Shown piece after piece: positions 32,321-40,591 of a stretch of DNA of 43,714 bases; positions within the stretch are counted from its first letter, which is position 1, and each line of letters opens with the position of its first letter. A program made the position numbers and the translations under genes. The DNA lies in NCBI RefSeq assembly GCF_029868745.1, contig NZ_JARWOP010000356.1:1-43714 (forward strand). Reading direction: 5' to 3'. The notes beneath the pieces were generated by a model. It was not told the DNA's origin. It ran no database searches and worked only from the letters and a program-made list of their open reading frames with translations. Origin of the DNA: Nocardia wallacei. Its GTDB lineage: Bacteria > Actinomycetota > Actinomycetes > Mycobacteriales > Mycobacteriaceae.

Positions 32321-33649
32321 TCAGCGCGGCGCGGACTCCATGGGCAGGCCCGCGTCTCGCCAGGCGACGATGCCGCCGTCGAGGGTTGACGCGTCGAATC
32401 CGGCGCGGCGGGCCAGGGCGGCGAACCGCCGCGACACCTCGCCGACGGGGCACACGAATACCACCGGACGCGATCGTGAGAACGGTATGCCGTGGGTCAG
32501 CATGTCGTCGAGCTGGTCGTCTCGGATGTTCGACGCGCCGGGCACGTGCCCGATCCGGTAGGCCATCGCGCCGCGGGTGTCGACGATCGTCGGGTGTGCG
32601 GTGGCGTCGAGTTCGGCCAGTGCCGCCGGGGACAGCGCCGGCACCGCGGCCAGTTCCGCGGCAGAGGGCGGCTCGGTGCGGGAACCGCTGCGCCCGAACA
32701 ACTCCGGGCGTCGCTTCTTGATATAGGACAGGTACGGTTCGAGCCGGTCGCAGACGATGATGACCGCCACGACCGGGGTGTCGGCGGCCGAATGGTCCAG
32801 TGCGCCCAGGAAATCCAGCGCCGCCGCGTAGGTGGCGCCGCTGGTGGGCCCGGCCAGTACGCCGTAGCCGGTGGCCAGTTCCACGGTGGCGTCGATGGCG
32901 CGCCCGGAGTCCACGGTCAGGATGTGGTCGTAGAAGTCGGGCCGGAACAGCCCCACCTCCCACATCTCGGTCTCCGACCGGATACCGGGGATGAAGTCCG
33001 ACCGTTCCGACACCACCGCCAGCGCGCGCAGTTCCGGATTGTGCTTGCGCAGATAGGACGCCGCGCCGCGGGTGGAGCCGGTGGTGCCCAGACCGCCGGC
33101 GAGGTAGTCGACGCGGTGTACGCCGTCGCGGGCGAGGTCCTCGTGGATCTCGCGTCCGGTGCCGTGATAGTGCGCCTCGATGTTCTTCTCGTTGGTGTAC
33201 TGCGACGGATGATGGTAGGCGCCAGGGTTTTTCGCCATCGTCGACTCGATCACCGAGTACACGTCGTTGGGGGTGGTGGGATCCGGGCACTCCGACAACC
33301 CGGGCAGCTCCTCGATCTCGGTGTCGAACAGCTGCAGCAGCTCCCGCACCTCCGACACCTTGATGCGGTTGGTGACCGCGCGCAACCCGACCCCGTGCAG
33401 GGCGCCCAGGATGCGCAGCGCCTTGGCGGTGTTGCCGCTGGACGCCTCGATCAGCGTCTGCCCGCGGGCGGTGATGTCGTCGAGTTCGTCGCGGATCATG
33501 CCCCACGCCACCCGGTCCTTGACCGACCCGAACGGGTTGCAGGACTCCAGTTTCGCGTACAGCTGCACGTTCTCGAGCCCGTGCACGGCCGGATCCAGCC
33601 GCAGCAGCGGGGTGTTGCCGATCAGGTCGGTGATGTGGTCGTAGCGCAT
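32321..33649 (-). CDS. Cysteine synthase-like PLP enzyme fused to rhodanese
   Basis: 442 residues. Residues 1-~320 form a fold type II PLP enzyme: NPFGSVKDRVAW with the PLP Lys, EASSGNTAKAL (substrate loop), GGLGTTGSTRGAASYL (phosphate cup) and GPTSGATYAAAL. From ~345 a rhodanese-like domain follows: PTIVDTRGAMAYRIGHVPGASNI, VVFVCPVGEVSRRFAALARRAGF with the persulfide-forming Cys, then LDGGIVAWRDAGLPM. Such a fusion could feed sulfur from a protein persulfide into a beta-replacement reaction. It is the last gene of a four-gene operon; its ATG shares one base with the preceding stop (TGATG). It resembles rhizobial Y4xP/SbnA-like enzymes. The acceptor substrate is unknown. Confidence 0.85.
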   Translation of the reverse strand: MRYDHITDLIGNTPLLRLDPAVHGLENVQLYAKLESCNPFGSVKDRVAWGMIRDELDDITARGQTLIEASSGNTAKALRILGALHGVGLRAVTNRIKVSEVRELLQLFDTEIEELPGLSECPDPTTPNDVYSVIESTMAKNPGAYHHPSQYTNEKNIEAHYHGTGREIHEDLARDGVHRVDYLAGGLGTTGSTRGAASYLRKHNPELRALAVVSERSDFIPGIRSETEMWEVGLFRPDFYDHILTVDSGRAIDATVELATGYGVLAGPTSGATYAAALDFLGALDHSAADTPVVAVIIVCDRLEPYLSYIKKRRPELFGRSGSRTEPPSAAELAAVPALSPAALAELDATAHPTIVDTRGAMAYRIGHVPGASNIRDDQLDDMLTHGIPFSRSRPVVFVCPVGEVSRRFAALARRAGFDASTLDGGIVAWRDAGLPMESAPR

Positions 33650-35097
33650 CACACCGTCCCGGAGGCGGCGAGGGCGGGCTCGTAGTCGGCGTCGGGGCAG
33701 ATCCGGAACTCCCCGGACCGGTGTGCCACCGCCAGTTTCGGCGGCAGCGGATGCATCGAGGCGGCCGCGGCGGACAGGTCGGAATGGTAGGCGGCGGTAT
33801 TGGGGAACACCACCAGATCCCCGGGGCGCGGCCGCGCGTCCAGCCACACCTTGTGATTGGTGATCAGATCGCGTTCCAGGCACAGCCGCCCGGCGAAGAA
33901 CACTCCCACCGGGCCGGGCTCTGCCACGGGGCCGCTGTCGCCCGCGGCGGGGAGCACGATCGGATCCACCATCACCTCCTGATCGGCCGGGGTGACGGTG
34001 TCGCGGCTGAGGTCGAGATTGACCAGCACGCTGCCGTCGGCGGCCTGTTTGACGAATTCCACTCGGGCCAGGGTGATTCCGGCGTGATCGACCAGCGCCT
34101 TGCCCGGCTCCAGCCACAGCTCCAGCAGGTTCTCCGCGGCCAGCTGCGCGACGGTGCGCCCGCCGTGCGCGTCGAGCGGCGCGGTGAGCAGGTCGTCGAG
34201 CATGCGGGCGGCGGGCACGGTGTTGGCGTACTTGTGGAACACGGGCGTGCCGTGCACGCCGGCGCCGTCGACATGGAAGCCGAAAGTGTTGCCGCCCCAC
34301 GTCATCGGCTCGCCGCGGCCCAGCAGCGCCTCCCGCAGCGCGGCGACATAGCCGTCGAAACGGTCCGCGTCGGCGGTGAACACCTGCCGGAAGCCGCCGC
34401 CGATATCGAGCACCGCCGGCGCCAGACCATGGGAATAGGCGCGCTCGACCAGGCCCAGGCACGCCTCCACCGCACGCACCCGTTCGGCGGGTTCGCCGGA
34501 ATCGATATGGAAGGCGAACCCGCGCAACGCGATCCGGTCACGCTGCGCCGCCGCCACCCCCAACGCCTCCTCGGCCTCGCCCAGCGCGATCCCGAACCGG
34601 CTCACCGGACTCGCTGCGAACCCCGAAACACGCAGCAGGACAGGGACAGCCACGCGCTCCCCGGCCAGCTCGGCGATCCTCCGCAGCTCCCACAGATTGT
34701 CCACGTTCACCGTCACCCCGGTATCGACCAGACCCCGCAGCAACGTCTCACCCTTCGGCCCGGTCACCTCGATGCGCTCGGGCCCGAACCCGGCCTCGGC
34801 CGCCGCCGCCAGCTCCTGGGCGGAGGCGACATCGACGGCGATCCCGGCCTGTTCGGCGGTGCGCAGGAACGCCCGCGACCGATTCACCTTGTGCGCGTAG
34901 CAGATCCGGTGCCGCGGCGACCGCCGTTCCAGCACCGCGCGCAGCCGGGCCAGGTTCTCCGCGTACACCTGCGGGAACACCAGGTGAGCGGGGGAGCCGA
35001 AGCGGGCCAGCGCGTCGGCGGCCGCGCCCGGTGTGTCGAGGAACGCGCGCACCAGCGGATGGATCTTGGCCGGTAGCGCGGGTAGCGCGGCGGTCAT
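33649..35097 (-). CDS. Fold type III PLP decarboxylase-like enzyme (LysA/Y4yA type)
   Basis: 482 residues with the diaminopimelate/ornithine decarboxylase architecture. ICYAHKVNRSRAFL holds the PLP Lys in the N-terminal barrel, FAFHIDSG and VLDIGGGF hold the PLP phosphate region, ELWLEPGKALV replaces EPGR, and the C-terminal barrel has FFAGRLCLERDLI with the CxxxD catalytic pair. It has the features of the Y4yA branch rather than true LysA (longer, K for R in EPGK). It overlaps the upstream HMA gene by four bases and the downstream synthase by one. It likely decarboxylates or racemises an amino acid made by the neighbouring enzymes, by inference. Confidence 0.85.
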   Translation of the reverse strand: MTAALPALPAKIHPLVRAFLDTPGAAADALARFGSPAHLVFPQVYAENLARLRAVLERRSPRHRICYAHKVNRSRAFLRTAEQAGIAVDVASAQELAAAAEAGFGPERIEVTGPKGETLLRGLVDTGVTVNVDNLWELRRIAELAGERVAVPVLLRVSGFAASPVSRFGIALGEAEEALGVAAAQRDRIALRGFAFHIDSGEPAERVRAVEACLGLVERAYSHGLAPAVLDIGGGFRQVFTADADRFDGYVAALREALLGRGEPMTWGGNTFGFHVDGAGVHGTPVFHKYANTVPAARMLDDLLTAPLDAHGGRTVAQLAAENLLELWLEPGKALVDHAGITLARVEFVKQAADGSVLVNLDLSRDTVTPADQEVMVDPIVLPAAGDSGPVAEPGPVGVFFAGRLCLERDLITNHKVWLDARPRPGDLVVFPNTAAYHSDLSAAAASMHPLPPKLAVAHRSGEFRICPDADYEPALAASGTV

Positions 35098-36371
35098 ACC
35101 GCGCTTTCCGCGCCGCGTGACGCGACGGGCTCGGCCGCGGGCCGGGTCCGCACCGGGTTGTAGCCGCCGTCGCGCAGGGCCTCGAACGCGCGGTGGCGGT
35201 TGCGCGGGCTGCGGAACTCCGCCACCACGCGCTTGCTGATCAGATTGACCTCGTGCACGCGGATCCGCATCGACTCCAGCACGCCGGTGATGGTGCGCAC
35301 GCAATGTTTGCAGTTCATGTCCGGCACATAGAAGATCTGGTCCTCGGCGGCGAGATCGCCGGCGCCGGGCTCGGATTCGCCCGGCGTCTCGGTCACCGTG
35401 ATCGTGGCGATGGTGTCGCAGAACAGGTCCACGAACCGGTCCACCACCGTCGGCAGCACACTGGAGTGTTCGCCGTCGAGCCGATGCGGCATCGCCGCCA
35501 GGCACGACGGGCGGGTGCCCGGCGCCAGCAGCGCGTACTGGCGCGAGATCAGATCCAGTTCGTCGTGGTACTTCTCGATCGCCGCGGTCACCGACAATCC
35601 TTCCGGGCCGGTGGCGCGGCGCATCACGGTGTGCGCGTCGGTGATGGTGGCGTCCTTCATCGCGCGCAGGGTGGCGACGGTGTCGGCGGTGTAGCGCACG
35701 GTGCCGTCGGGCTGGGCGGCGAGGGTCACCGGGATCATGCCGCGCCGGTAGGTGGAGGCCTGCAACTCCCAGAACCAGCGGGTGGCCACGGCCGCGAAGA
35801 TGCCCGAATCGCGGATGCCGCAAGCGAATTCGGCCGGTGTGCGGTAGGGCGTCCAGCGGGCCAGCAGCGCGTGCTGGGCCAGTACGCGCCCGCACGCCTC
35901 GATCCCGACCCGGAAGATGTCGATCGGGTCGTGATCGGTGGTGGTGCCCGCCAGCACGGCGCGATCGCGCGGGCCGAGGGCGGTGATCCGGCCGGCCAGG
36001 GCCGCGTCGCCGGCCAGGGCGTGCCACAGCCGCAGCACCGTTTCCCGCATCGCGATCGGCACGATCGGGCCCAGGCCGCCGGCATGGAAGTGCCCGGTGT
36101 TGGGGATGCCGTCGGAGTCGGTCCACTCGACCCGGTGGGTGGCGCTGGTGACCTGGTCGGCGCGGCAGGGCCGCATGAACCGTTCCAGATACAGCCGCTG
36201 TGACAGCGTCAGATGGGCGCCGGGTTCGGGACGCATTGCCGCGGTGCGGTATTCGCTCTCGAGCGGTCCGGGATCGGGCGGGTCGGCGAACAGGCCGGGG
36301 CGGGCCAGCCCGGCGAGGACGCGGGAGGCCGCGCGCCGGTCGTAGCGGGGGTGCGCCGGATCGGTTGTCAT
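35094..36371 (-). CDS. Unknown protein with C-terminal HMA metal-binding domain
   Basis: 425 residues. The first ~340 are a helical region of no family I recognise, rich in conserved-looking His, Trp and Arg (NTGHFHAGGLGP, RWFWELQASTYRRGMIPV, AAIEKYHDELDLISRQYALLAPGTRPSC). From ~350 a heavy-metal-associated domain appears: VPDMNCKHCVRTITGVLE with the CxxC that binds Cu(I), Zn or Cd, then VHEVNLISKRVVAEF and FEALRDGGYNPV. ATG 36371 overlaps the desulfurase stop (ATGA), and its own stop overlaps the Y4yA-like start. Placement inside a PLP/sulfur operon suggests metal-dependent chemistry or metal delivery. The N-terminal part may be a new enzyme. Confidence 0.75.
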   Translation of the reverse strand: MTTDPAHPRYDRRAASRVLAGLARPGLFADPPDPGPLESEYRTAAMRPEPGAHLTLSQRLYLERFMRPCRADQVTSATHRVEWTDSDGIPNTGHFHAGGLGPIVPIAMRETVLRLWHALAGDAALAGRITALGPRDRAVLAGTTTDHDPIDIFRVGIEACGRVLAQHALLARWTPYRTPAEFACGIRDSGIFAAVATRWFWELQASTYRRGMIPVTLAAQPDGTVRYTADTVATLRAMKDATITDAHTVMRRATGPEGLSVTAAIEKYHDELDLISRQYALLAPGTRPSCLAAMPHRLDGEHSSVLPTVVDRFVDLFCDTIATITVTETPGESEPGAGDLAAEDQIFYVPDMNCKHCVRTITGVLESMRIRVHEVNLISKRVVAEFRSPRNRHRAFEALRDGGYNPVRTRPAAEPVASRGAESAV

Positions 36372-37642
36372 CGGACCTCCGTGGCAATGGTGGTGACACA
36401 CCGCACGAATCGGTCGATCTCCGCGGCGGTGTTGTACAGGTGGGTGCTCACCCGTACCGAATCGTCGTCGGCGACAGCGGCGCTGCCCGACGGGACGCAG
36501 TGCGCGCCGGTGCGGACCAGGAATCCGGACTCGGCGAGCACGAAACCCAGATCGGTGGCGCCGATGCCGTCGAGAGTGAACGACACGATGCCGTACCCGG
36601 TCTCGCACGGCGCGTACGCCGGGCCGGGCAGGAACTCCAGCCCCGGCACCGCGCGCAGGCCCTCGATCAGTTGCCCGGTCAACGCCTGGTTGTGCGCGGC
36701 GATCGTGTCCAGCCCGATCGTGTCCAGGAACTCCAGCGCCGCGCCGAGGGCGAGCAGACCGGGCAGATTGGGTGTGCCGCCTTCCAGCCGGTCGGGCATG
36801 GGGCCCGCCGCCAGCCCCGAATCCGTCGCCGCCACACCGGAATTGCCGCCGGGCAGGAACGCGGTGAGCTGATCGTGCACGCGGCCGCGGCAATACAGCA
36901 CACCGGTGCCGGGCGCGCCGAACATCTTGTGCGCCGACAACACCGCGAAATCCGCGCCGAGTTCCTCGACGTCGACCGGTATGTGCCCGGCGCTCTGGCT
37001 GCAGTCGAAACACAGCAGCACCCGCGGATCGAGGCGGCCGCGCAACTCCTCGAGTGTGGTGCGGGCACCGAACACGTGATGCAGGTGCGAGACCGTGATC
37101 AGGCGGGTACGCGGCCCGAGTTTGGCGGCGATGTCGTCGATGTCGGCCTCGCCGAGCGCGGTCACCCGGTAGGGGACCAGCCGGATGTGGCGACCGAACC
37201 GGCGCAGCGTCGCCTGCAGGTGCTGCCAGGGATACACGTTGGAGGAGTGATCGCGTGGGCTGTACAGGATTTCGTCGCCGTCGTCGAGGGTGGCCAGGCC
37301 CCACGCCAGCGCGACGGCGTTGAGGCCCGCGGTGGCGCCCGCGGTGAACACGACCTCTTCCGGTGCGGCGCCGAGGAATTCGGCGGTGCGGGCGCGGACC
37401 CCGGCGACGGCGCGGGTGAGGGTGGTCGCCCACGGGTAGCTGCCGCGCCCGGCGTTGGCGGTGCGGGAACTGTGGTAGCGGTGCACGGCCTCGATCACCG
37501 GGCGCGGCTTCTGCGTGGTGGACGCGCTGTCGAGATACACCTCGGCGGACTCGGCCAGCGCGGGGAACAACTCGCGCAGCGCCGCCGCGGGAACGGTCGG
37601 TGGCGGTCCGTCGGGGACAGTCCATGACGCAGATGACCGCAA
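36368..37642 (-). CDS. SufS-like class V aminotransferase / cysteine desulfurase
   Basis: About 424 residues of the class V aminotransferase fold. YLDSASTTQKPRPVIEAVHRYH opens the domain, HSSNVYPWQ provides the substrate His region, CFDCSQSAGHIPVDVEELGADFAVLSAHKMFGAPG holds the PLP Lys, and VRTGAHCVPSGSA has the conserved active-site Cys of SufS-type desulfurases. It is expected to release sulfur from cysteine as an enzyme persulfide. It is not next to suf/isc genes; it leads an operon with a rhodanese fusion. Start is probably TTG 37642, seven bases after AAGGGAG; the frame is open to 37885 but would overlap the divergent gene. The start is the weakest point. Confidence 0.85.
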   Translation of the reverse strand: MRSSASWTVPDGPPPTVPAAALRELFPALAESAEVYLDSASTTQKPRPVIEAVHRYHSSRTANAGRGSYPWATTLTRAVAGVRARTAEFLGAAPEEVVFTAGATAGLNAVALAWGLATLDDGDEILYSPRDHSSNVYPWQHLQATLRRFGRHIRLVPYRVTALGEADIDDIAAKLGPRTRLITVSHLHHVFGARTTLEELRGRLDPRVLLCFDCSQSAGHIPVDVEELGADFAVLSAHKMFGAPGTGVLYCRGRVHDQLTAFLPGGNSGVAATDSGLAAGPMPDRLEGGTPNLPGLLALGAALEFLDTIGLDTIAAHNQALTGQLIEGLRAVPGLEFLPGPAYAPCETGYGIVSFTLDGIGATDLGFVLAESGFLVRTGAHCVPSGSAAVADDDSVRVSTHLYNTAAEIDRFVRCVTTIATEVR

Positions 37643-37781
37643 CGCGACGCTCCCTTCGGGTCGTGACGCTCCGACCTCACCAACGATCCGACCCCTCAAC
37701 GATACGCATATTTCGCGACCTGTTCGAAGGTTCTCCCGGACAACGAGTTTCGGCCGCCGCCGCGGCGCGCACGGCGCACGG

Positions 37782-37787
37782 TACGGT
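37782..37787 (+). promoter_or_regulatory. Probable -10 of the PNPOx-like gene
   Basis: TACGGT lies seven bases before ATG 37795 with no ribosome site, consistent with a leaderless message. The divergent operon promoter must lie in the same 152-base gap. Confidence 0.4.
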
Positions 37788-37794
37788 GGACACC

Positions 37795-38226
37795 ATGGCG
37801 CTGACTCCGCGAGACCGCGAGAAGTTCCTGTCCGAACCGCATGTCGGGGCGCTGGCGATCGCCGCCGGACCCGACCGCGGACCACTCACCGTACCGATCT
37901 GGTACGACTACGTTCCCGGCGGCGAGCTGTGGTTGCTGACCGGTCCGGAATCGAAGAAGATGACGCTGCTGCGGGCCGCGGGGCGGTTCAGCCTCATGGT
38001 CGAACGCGTCGAACCGACCGTCAGGTACGTGACCGCGGAGGGTCCCATCACGCGGATCGTCCCGGCCACCGACACACTGCACGAGGCGATGGTGCGGCGC
38101 TACCTGCCCGAGGACAAGGTCGCCGGATACCTGAAGTTCGCCGAAAGCCTCGGCGAGCAGTCGGCGGTGTACATGCGGCCCGACCACTGGCTCTCGGCGG
38201 ATCTGGGTGACCTGAACGAATTCTGA
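37795..38226 (+). CDS. PNPOx-like FMN-binding split-barrel protein
   Basis: 143 residues of the pyridoxamine-5'-phosphate oxidase-like split-barrel fold: FLSEPHVGALAIAAGPDRGPLTVPIWYDY, then GELWLLTGPESKKMTLLRAAGRFSLMVE and YVTAEGPITRI. Members bind FMN, F420 or haem, and most are not true PNP oxidases. It is divergent from the PLP-enzyme operon, so a link to B6 chemistry is attractive but unproven. Cofactor not resolved. Confidence 0.85.
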   Translation: MALTPRDREKFLSEPHVGALAIAAGPDRGPLTVPIWYDYVPGGELWLLTGPESKKMTLLRAAGRFSLMVERVEPTVRYVTAEGPITRIVPATDTLHEAMVRRYLPEDKVAGYLKFAESLGEQSAVYMRPDHWLSADLGDLNEF

Positions 38227-38253
38227 ACCCGGGCACGCACTCCGGACAGCCGC

Positions 38254-38778
38254 TCAGTTGCCCGCCGGATCGGGCCCGCCGGGATTGCAGCGGGCCTGCA
38301 CGGTGCCCTGATACCCCGGCGCCGGTCGCCACGGCTCCAGATTCCAGCTCGGCTTGTCCGGTGCGACGAGGCGCGCCCACTCCCAGTGACACTTGAACTG
38401 GTCGTACATGCCGGGACTGTCGGCGTCGGGCGCCGCGGTGACCACCTCGCCCCAGGCCCGGTCCAGGGCGGCGGGGAAGGTGTCGGCGCGCCCGGCCGGA
38501 CTGGGATAGACGCGCAGGCGGCGGCCGTCGGGGTCGTCGCCCCACTCGCTGCGGTCGATCAGCGCGCTGTCGGCGTACTCGTCGACGGTGGGCAGCGCCG
38601 CGAACGTCGACCCGGTGCCCGTCGCGGTCGGCGTGGCGGTCCGGGCGGGCGGGGTGATCGTCGTGGTGAGGCTGGGCTGCGCGGCGACCGGCGCGGGATC
38701 CTCGGCGCCGCACCCGGCCGCCGCCGGCGCCGCCGCCAGCAGCACCGCCCCGACCACCCGCCTGACGCTGTGGCGCAC
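38254..38778 (-). CDS. DUF2599 lipoprotein
   Basis: 174 residues. A signal peptide with lipobox AAAGC (Cys at ~residue 23) is followed by a Thr/Pro-rich linker. A DUF2599-type domain then ends in GMYDQFKCHWEWARL, WNLEPWRPAPGYQGTVQARCNPGG. GTG 38778 has CAGGAG upstream. It would be anchored on the outer face of the plasma membrane. Function unknown; the two domain Cys residues may form a disulfide. Confidence 0.85.
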   Translation of the reverse strand: MRHSVRRVVGAVLLAAAPAAAGCGAEDPAPVAAQPSLTTTITPPARTATPTATGTGSTFAALPTVDEYADSALIDRSEWGDDPDGRRLRVYPSPAGRADTFPAALDRAWGEVVTAAPDADSPGMYDQFKCHWEWARLVAPDKPSWNLEPWRPAPGYQGTVQARCNPGGPDPAGN

Positions 38779-38919
38779 CGCGAACTCCTGCCTGCTCGTG
38801 CCTTCTCGCGCCGCTACCGTACCCGGTCGGGCCGCGGGCGCGGCAATTCGCTTGCTGCCGAGCCGGTTGCGAGACCGGCCGGGCCGATTCGGATGAGCCG
38901 GAACACGGGCCGGGCAACG

Positions 38920-38925
38920 TAAAGT
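38920..38925 (+). promoter_or_regulatory. Probable -10 box of the TerD-like gene
   Basis: TAAAGT ends seven bases before GTG 38933 with no ribosome site, the leaderless layout repeated in this window. Confidence 0.45.
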
Positions 38926-38932
38926 AGGACGG

Positions 38933-40018
38933 GTGGCCGCACAGCTGACCAAGGGACAAGTCGACCGCCTCGCCGTCGACGACATCGTGGTATCGGTTCG
39001 GCACAGCGAGCCGATCGACCTCTCCGCACTGCTGCTCGACACCGGCGGCCGCGTGCGCTCGGCCGAAGACCTGGTCTTCTACAACCATCCCGCGGGCCCC
39101 GGCGTGCGGTTGGCGCCCGAGCACGCGACGCTGTCGATCGCGCTGCGGCAACTGCCGCCCGACATCCAGCACGTGCGGGTGTCGCTGTCGCTCGAGGACA
39201 CCGCGGCCCAGTTCGCCGGTTTCGCGCCGCCGCAGGTCCTCATCGAGGACGCCGCCGGAAACCTGGTGTACGAGTACGTGATCGACGATGTGAGCCAGGA
39301 ATCGGCGGTCATCGCCTTCGACCTGGACCGCGCCGGCGCCGAGTGGCAGGTGCGCACGCTCGGGCACGGTTATCCCGCCGGATTCGCCGCCCTGGTCACC
39401 GCGCACGGCGTCCCCGTGGGCGGTCCCGCCGCCGAGGTCTACCGCGGTCCCGCGGTGCTCGACCCCGGGCAGGAAGTCGCGCTAAGCGAGATCCGCAAAG
39501 GCGATCTGTCGCTGGTGAAGATGGCGGTCGGCTGGGACCCGGTGAAGGTGCACGGCCCGCGCGGGCTGCGCGATCTCGAGATCGACCTGGACGCCTCGGC
39601 GCTGCTGTTCGTCGGCCACGACCTCGTGGATGTCGCCTTCTACCAGCAACTCGCGTCCCGCGACGGGGCGGTGCGGCACTCCGGGGACAACCTGACCGGT
39701 GAGGGCAAGGGCGACGACGAGGTGATCACCGTCGACCTGGGCCGGTTGCCGACACAGGTGACGGCGATGGTCTTCGTCGTCACCTCCTACGCCGGGCACA
39801 CCTTCGAACGCATCCGCAACGGCTACTGGCGCATGGTCGACGGCTCCACCAACGCCGAACTCGTGCGCGGCAATCTGCGCGGCGGCGGCCCGCACACCGC
39901 CATGGTGGTGGCGAAGGTGTATCGCGAGAACGCCAACTGGCGGCTGGCCTCGATCGGCGCGCCCATCGAGGCCGGGCATCCGGTCGAGGCGGTGCCACTG
40001 GTGGCGCCGTATCTGTAA
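38933..40018 (+). CDS. Protein with two tandem TerD-like domains
   Basis: 361 residues. The first half (~1-180) is a TerD fold (DDIVVSVRHSEPIDLSALLLDTGGRVRSAEDLVFYNHP, IALRQLPPDIQHVRVSLSLED). The second (~185-360) has the classical calcium-binding signature (GWDP, DLDASALLF, RHSGDNLTGEGKGDDEVITVDLGRLP). In domain one the GDNLTGEGxGDDE loop is replaced by FYNHPAGPGVRL, so it probably does not bind Ca2+. TerD proteins act in tellurite and general stress responses; no other ter genes are present except a possible HAD partner downstream (36-base gap). Confidence 0.93.
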   Translation: MAAQLTKGQVDRLAVDDIVVSVRHSEPIDLSALLLDTGGRVRSAEDLVFYNHPAGPGVRLAPEHATLSIALRQLPPDIQHVRVSLSLEDTAAQFAGFAPPQVLIEDAAGNLVYEYVIDDVSQESAVIAFDLDRAGAEWQVRTLGHGYPAGFAALVTAHGVPVGGPAAEVYRGPAVLDPGQEVALSEIRKGDLSLVKMAVGWDPVKVHGPRGLRDLEIDLDASALLFVGHDLVDVAFYQQLASRDGAVRHSGDNLTGEGKGDDEVITVDLGRLPTQVTAMVFVVTSYAGHTFERIRNGYWRMVDGSTNAELVRGNLRGGGPHTAMVVAKVYRENANWRLASIGAPIEAGHPVEAVPLVAPYL

Positions 40019-40054
40019 CCGCCCGTTCCGAAAACACGAGAGCGTGGGGACGAC

Positions 40055-40534
40055 ATGACAGCACCGGCCGTGAAATGCCTTGTCTGGGAACTGGACAACA
40101 CGCTGTGGGACGGCGTGGTGTGCGATTCGACGAGCGGGCCGCTGCGGCCCGACGCCGTGCGCGCGCTACGCACTCTGGCCCGCCGCGGGGTCGTGCACGC
40201 CGTCGCCAGCCGCGGCGAATGGGACTGGACCAGCGACAAATTGCACCGGCACGGGCTGCACGCCGCCTTCGCCGCCGTCGAGGTCGGCTGGGGACGTAAA
40301 TCCGCGGCCATCGCCCGCATCGCCGACCGGCTGCGCATCGACCTGACCGCCGTCGGCTACCTCGACGCCGAACCGCTGGAACGCAGCGAGGTCGGCCACG
40401 CGCTCCCGCAGGTCCGCTGCTACGCCGCCCGCCACGTCGACGTCCTCACCGCCCTCCAGGAATTCCGCGCACCGGTGTCCACCGCCCCGCCCCCCACCTC
40501 GCCCATGGGCTTCGCCCACATCCCCGACCAGTGA
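40055..40534 (+). CDS. HAD-IIIC (FkbH/MDP1-like) protein with altered active site
   Basis: 159 residues of HAD fold. The N-terminal motif reads KCLVWELDNTLWDG where the family has VWDLDNTLW, so the nucleophilic Asp is Glu. Motif III is YLDAEPLERSEV in place of the usual DDN/DDxP, losing one metal-binding Asp. The Ser/Thr (ASRGEWD) and Lys (GWGRKSAAI) motifs remain. It may be a non-phosphatase or a binding module. It follows the TerD-like gene closely and HAD proteins do co-occur with TerD systems. A His/Cys tail of ~20 Pro-rich residues ends it. Confidence 0.85.
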   Translation: MTAPAVKCLVWELDNTLWDGVVCDSTSGPLRPDAVRALRTLARRGVVHAVASRGEWDWTSDKLHRHGLHAAFAAVEVGWGRKSAAIARIADRLRIDLTAVGYLDAEPLERSEVGHALPQVRCYAARHVDVLTALQEFRAPVSTAPPPTSPMGFAHIPDQ

Positions 40535-40591
40535 ACATCGGCGCAGGCCCGCGCTCGCCCGGTGCCGGGTCGTAAAATCTTGCGCCGGAAT

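Noticed and set aside
36368..37642. Housekeeping SufS of the Fe-S pathway
   Set aside because: No sufBCDU genes nearby and the gene is embedded in a PLP/rhodanese/HMA operon; sequence alone does not exclude SufS activity.
37643..37885. N-terminal extension of the desulfurase
   Set aside because: Overlaps the divergent PNPOx-like gene; Arg/Pro-rich; a ribosome site precedes TTG 37642.
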